A DNA stretch of 64,000 nucleotides from assembly GCF_003570725.1 (NCBI RefSeq), contig NZ_QWVS01000016.1:157219-221218 (forward strand). Reading direction: 5' to 3'. A program made the translations under genes and the position numbers. The DNA comes from Peribacillus asahii (lineage in GTDB: Bacteria; Bacillota; Bacilli; Bacillales; DSM-1321). Shown here piece by piece: positions 61,380 through 64,000 of the stretch. A model generated the notes under the pieces. The model saw only the letters and a list, made by a program, of their open reading frames with translations. It made no database searches and was not told the DNA's origin. Position 1 is the first letter of the stretch. Each line of letters opens with the position of its first letter.

Positions 61380-63497
61380 TAGACTATTATGAGATTTTTC
61401 CTTATCTTTTTCAAATAACAATATCAATGAAGGGAGAAGCATTCCGCGAACAAGGAATGTATCAAGCAGGATGCCTACAGCTACCATAAATCCGAAAACA
61501 AACAGGTCGGCAATCGGCATCGTTGTCAAAGCTGCAAATGTAGCGGCCAAAATGACACCAGCTGATGAAATGACCCCGCCGGTGTTGCGAATTGCGATTT
61601 CAAGAGCTTCTTTGACCTTATGTTTTTTCCTTTCCTCAATAAAGCGTGAAACAAGGATAATGTTATAATCGATGCCCAATGCCACAAGGAAGATGAAGGC
61701 ATAGACTGGCACACGGGTACTGATTGCATCATAGCCAAACAAGATATCGACGAGAAAAATTCCAAGACCTAAGGCAGATACATAGGAGAACAAAATCGTC
61801 GCCATCATATAAATCGGCATCTTAAATGAGCGGGTAAGAGCGAATAACAGCACCAGAATTAGAAGGGTTTCCAATATTACAATCTTAACGATATCGCCGT
61901 TATTTACATCGCGCTCGTCTACTAATTTTACAGTGACTCCGCTGTAATAAGCTTCGCCATCTATTGAAAGCTCTTCTAGTATCTCTGGTGTTTTTTCACG
62001 CAATTCCTGTATGAAGTCAATTGCTTCTGTAGAGTATGGATTCATTGTTAAGGCTACGCTCATTTTCGCTGCCTTTGAATCCTCAGATTTTGCTGTCGTG
62101 CGGACAGAGGCAATTTCATCAAAGTCTTGCAGTTTTTCGATTACCGTTGCTGTATCGTCTTCTGTCATAGCTTTATCGCTGACGATAAGCAGGGTAGATG
62201 GTGCAAGCTCCCCTTTGTCATATCGAGCTTCGACAATTTCATAGCCTACACGCGATGGCAGGTCTTCAGGGAATTTTTTCACTGTATCGAATTCATAATC
62301 AAGGTTCAGAACATTAAAAGCGGTTATCGCCATGAAGATTGCAACGATTCCACCTGATAGGCCGGGCTTGTTAACAACGAGCTTGGCAATCCGTCCCCAG
62401 AGACCATGTTTGACTTCTTTTTCTTGTCCGTACTTCGGCACTTTAGGCCAGAATGCTTTTCGACCGAACAGCGTAAATAATGCAGGCACCAACGTGATGG
62501 AGGCTAGCATGATAAAGAACATGGCTGTTCCGAAGATTGGAGCAAAGTTTTGATACTCACGAAAATCGGCGAAGAATAAGATAAGCATCGCAGCCAGCAC
62601 AGTTCCTCCTGCAAACAATACAGGTTCTCCAGTGGAGCGCATTGCATGTTTCATCGCTTCGTATTTGCTTTCATAACGGTTGAGTTCCTCGCGGTAGCGG
62701 GAGAAAACAAACAATGAGTAATCAATCACGGCTGCGAACAATAAGATGCTCATGATTGAGGTTGTTGAGTTATTGATCTCAAGTCCGCCGGCACCCATTA
62801 AAGCCACACTTTGATTTACAACTTGGTAAACGATAACCGTAGCTAGCAGCGGTATGAAGGCAAGTAATGGTGAGCGGTAGATCGCGATAAGTAATACTAA
62901 AATAATGATAACCGTGGCAAACAGTAGAACAAAGTCCGCTTGTTCAAACAGCTTGACAGTATCTCCCGCAATTCCTGCCGGGCCAGTTATATAAAAATTA
63001 GTGCTATCGAGCGTCTTGGCAATCTTGTTACCAATTTTAGAAGCCTGGTCATTTATTTTGGAATATTGGCTGTTGCCAAGTCCATTTTCCAGCTCCATCG
63101 GCACAATCATTGTTGTTCCGTCTTTAGAGATAAAGCCCTCTAGCGCTTGCGGGGGCAGTTTGTTGATATCGACGATTGATTTAATTCCTTTAATATCTTC
63201 AGCAAGAATTCCGTCTAATATCTGTTTAGCTTCTTCGATATTGACATCGCCATTTTCATTATGGAATACAAGGATTCCGGGCGTGCCTTGATTATTAGGG
63301 AATAATTCTTCCGTTTTTTGTTCAGCTATTATGGATTTCGCCTCATCGGGAAGCGCCTGGAAATTGGTTACTTTATAGTCGCCGAGCTGTGGACCGGCAC
63401 TTAAGCCAATCATCAGGAGAAGCCAGACAATAATCGTGATCCACATTCCACGCTTTGTTGAAACCCAGTCTGTAATTGGATATAGCAGTTTTTTCAC
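61377..63497 (-). CDS. MMPL/RND family exporter (YdfJ-like)
   Basis: A 706-residue transporter with twelve membrane helices in two repeats, each with a large extracellular loop. Family motifs are ALPDEAKSIIAEQKTEELFPNNQGTPGILVFHN in the first loop, and MSILLFAAVIDYSLFVFSRYREEL and VALGIDYNIILVSRFIEERKKH (the GxDYxxxxxxR proton-relay motif) in the membrane halves. It probably exports lipids, siderophores or drugs using proton motive force. The start is GTG 63497 with AAGGAGGTTTCATT upstream. First gene of the operon with the two-component system. Confidence 0.92.
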   Translation of the reverse strand: MKKLLYPITDWVSTKRGMWITIIVWLLLMIGLSAGPQLGDYKVTNFQALPDEAKSIIAEQKTEELFPNNQGTPGILVFHNENGDVNIEEAKQILDGILAEDIKGIKSIVDINKLPPQALEGFISKDGTTMIVPMELENGLGNSQYSKINDQASKIGNKIAKTLDSTNFYITGPAGIAGDTVKLFEQADFVLLFATVIIILVLLIAIYRSPLLAFIPLLATVIVYQVVNQSVALMGAGGLEINNSTTSIMSILLFAAVIDYSLFVFSRYREELNRYESKYEAMKHAMRSTGEPVLFAGGTVLAAMLILFFADFREYQNFAPIFGTAMFFIMLASITLVPALFTLFGRKAFWPKVPKYGQEKEVKHGLWGRIAKLVVNKPGLSGGIVAIFMAITAFNVLNLDYEFDTVKKFPEDLPSRVGYEIVEARYDKGELAPSTLLIVSDKAMTEDDTATVIEKLQDFDEIASVRTTAKSEDSKAAKMSVALTMNPYSTEAIDFIQELREKTPEILEELSIDGEAYYSGVTVKLVDERDVNNGDIVKIVILETLLILVLLFALTRSFKMPIYMMATILFSYVSALGLGIFLVDILFGYDAISTRVPVYAFIFLVALGIDYNIILVSRFIEERKKHKVKEALEIAIRNTGGVISSAGVILAATFAALTTMPIADLFVFGFMVAVGILLDTFLVRGMLLPSLILLFEKDKEKSHNSL

Positions 63498-63641
63498 AAT
63501 GAAACCTCCTTAAAGTATTCAATTGCCATGATACTGAATGAACATAAATTTAATATCAACTTTTGTTTACAATATCGCCATGAGATTGGTTATGATGATA
63601 GTAGTCGTAAGTATTTAGCAGAGACTTTAAGGGGGATGATT

Positions 63642-64000
63642 ATGGACAAAGCATTTGAAGTAAAAGCTATTTATAAACAGCTTTTAGATGCGTGGAACAG
63701 TCGCAGTGCTCGCGGAATGGCAGATTTATTTATGGATGACGGCGAGAGTATTGGGTTTGATGGAAGTCAATCTATTGGTAAGGAAGAAATATTTTGGCAT
63801 CTCAAACCAATCTTTGAAGACCATCCAACCGCTCGCTTTATTAGTAAAGTGAAAGATGTGTATTTTTTGAGTTCTGATATAGCTATTTTGCGAGCCATTG
63901 CTGGAATGGTACCGCCACAACAATCAGACATCAATCCTAAAGTGAACACGCATCATACTCTGGTTCTATTGACTGCTCCCACAGCTGAAGCAGTGGGATT
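63642..64000 (+). CDS. SgcJ/EcaC-like (SnoaL/DUF4440) protein, 3' end cut by window
   Basis: The frame opens at ATG 63642 after AAGGGGGATGATT and runs to the right edge, giving 119 visible residues. The start AFEVKAIYKQLLDAWNSRSARGMADLFMDDGESIGFDG is typical of SnoaL-like NTF2-fold proteins of the SgcJ/EcaC type. IGKEEIFWHLKPIFEDHPTARF and HTLVLL follow. Enzymes of this fold are small hydrolases, isomerases or binding proteins; the activity here cannot be assigned. Divergent from the MMPL gene. Confidence 0.82.
   Translation, partial: MDKAFEVKAIYKQLLDAWNSRSARGMADLFMDDGESIGFDGSQSIGKEEIFWHLKPIFEDHPTARFISKVKDVYFLSSDIAILRAIAGMVPPQQSDINPKVNTHHTLVLLTAPTAEAVG

Noticed and set aside
62127..62357. 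Several plus-strand ORFs antisense to the MMPL gene
   Set aside because: All are shadows of the 706-residue exporter reading frame.

Overview
The window is AT-rich chromosomal DNA of a spore-forming, naturally transformable type of Bacillaceae. The evidence is a complete gerPA-gerPF spore-coat operon, the competence regulator comK, a sporulation-type asparagine synthetase, AddAB in place of RecBCD, many strong AGGAGG ribosome binding sites, and GTG/TTG starts. Gene order largely follows the Bacillus subtilis chromosome: yhgE, yhfH-yhfI-lplJ, lcfB, yhfN, yhzC, comK, yhjD, yhjE, addB-addA, gerP, yisL-yisN-asnO, yitR-like/yitS, yitU-yitV-yitW, and argCJBD-carAB-argF. No rRNA, tRNA, CRISPR array or intact transposon was found. 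The first gene is cut by the left edge and the last by the right edge.

Layout. 1-15 kb: a YhgE/Pip membrane protein, a small zinc-ribbon protein, a metallo-hydrolase, lipoate ligase, an SDR/CynX-type transporter pair with matched 18-bp palindromes, fatty-acyl-CoA ligase with a FadR-like operator, an HD hydrolase, an M48 protease, a YitT membrane protein, and the competence block (IDEAL protein, ComK, YhjD, YhjE). 15-23 kb: the addB-addA recombination nuclease operon and a MOSC protein. 23-30 kb: the gerP operon (minus strand) with a SigK-like promoter, a DUF418 membrane protein, yisL, yisN and asnO. 30-34 kb: remains of a maltodextrin locus, namely a membrane-anchored GH13 protein that has lost its catalytic residues, a short alpha-glucosidase remnant, a VOC protein and malR. 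34-41 kb: a stress-type SDR, a PadR/HAAS module, YajQ, DegV, small conserved proteins, a Cof phosphatase, an esterase and a SUF-type protein.

41-52 kb: an Fnr-type regulator diverges from the complete arginine operon argC-argJ-argB-argD-carA-carB-argF. This operon makes citrulline from glutamate through acetylated intermediates and carbamoyl phosphate. Pairs of ARG-box-like sites precede both argC and carA. 52-64 kb: accessory genes (Cys-rich protein, SET-domain protein, DUF2071 protein, amidohydrolase, maltose O-acetyltransferase, EamA and MFS transporters), then an MMPL/RND exporter followed by an OmpR-type two-component system, and a partial SnoaL-like protein.

The observations most worth a second look are the GH13 pseudo-enzyme beside malR, a degenerate 21-bp tandem repeat present at two distant loci, the duplicated palindrome around the SDR gene, and a short leader ORF overlapping an MFS start. 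I found no clear, wholly new multi-gene system. Everything else is well explained by known Bacillus families.
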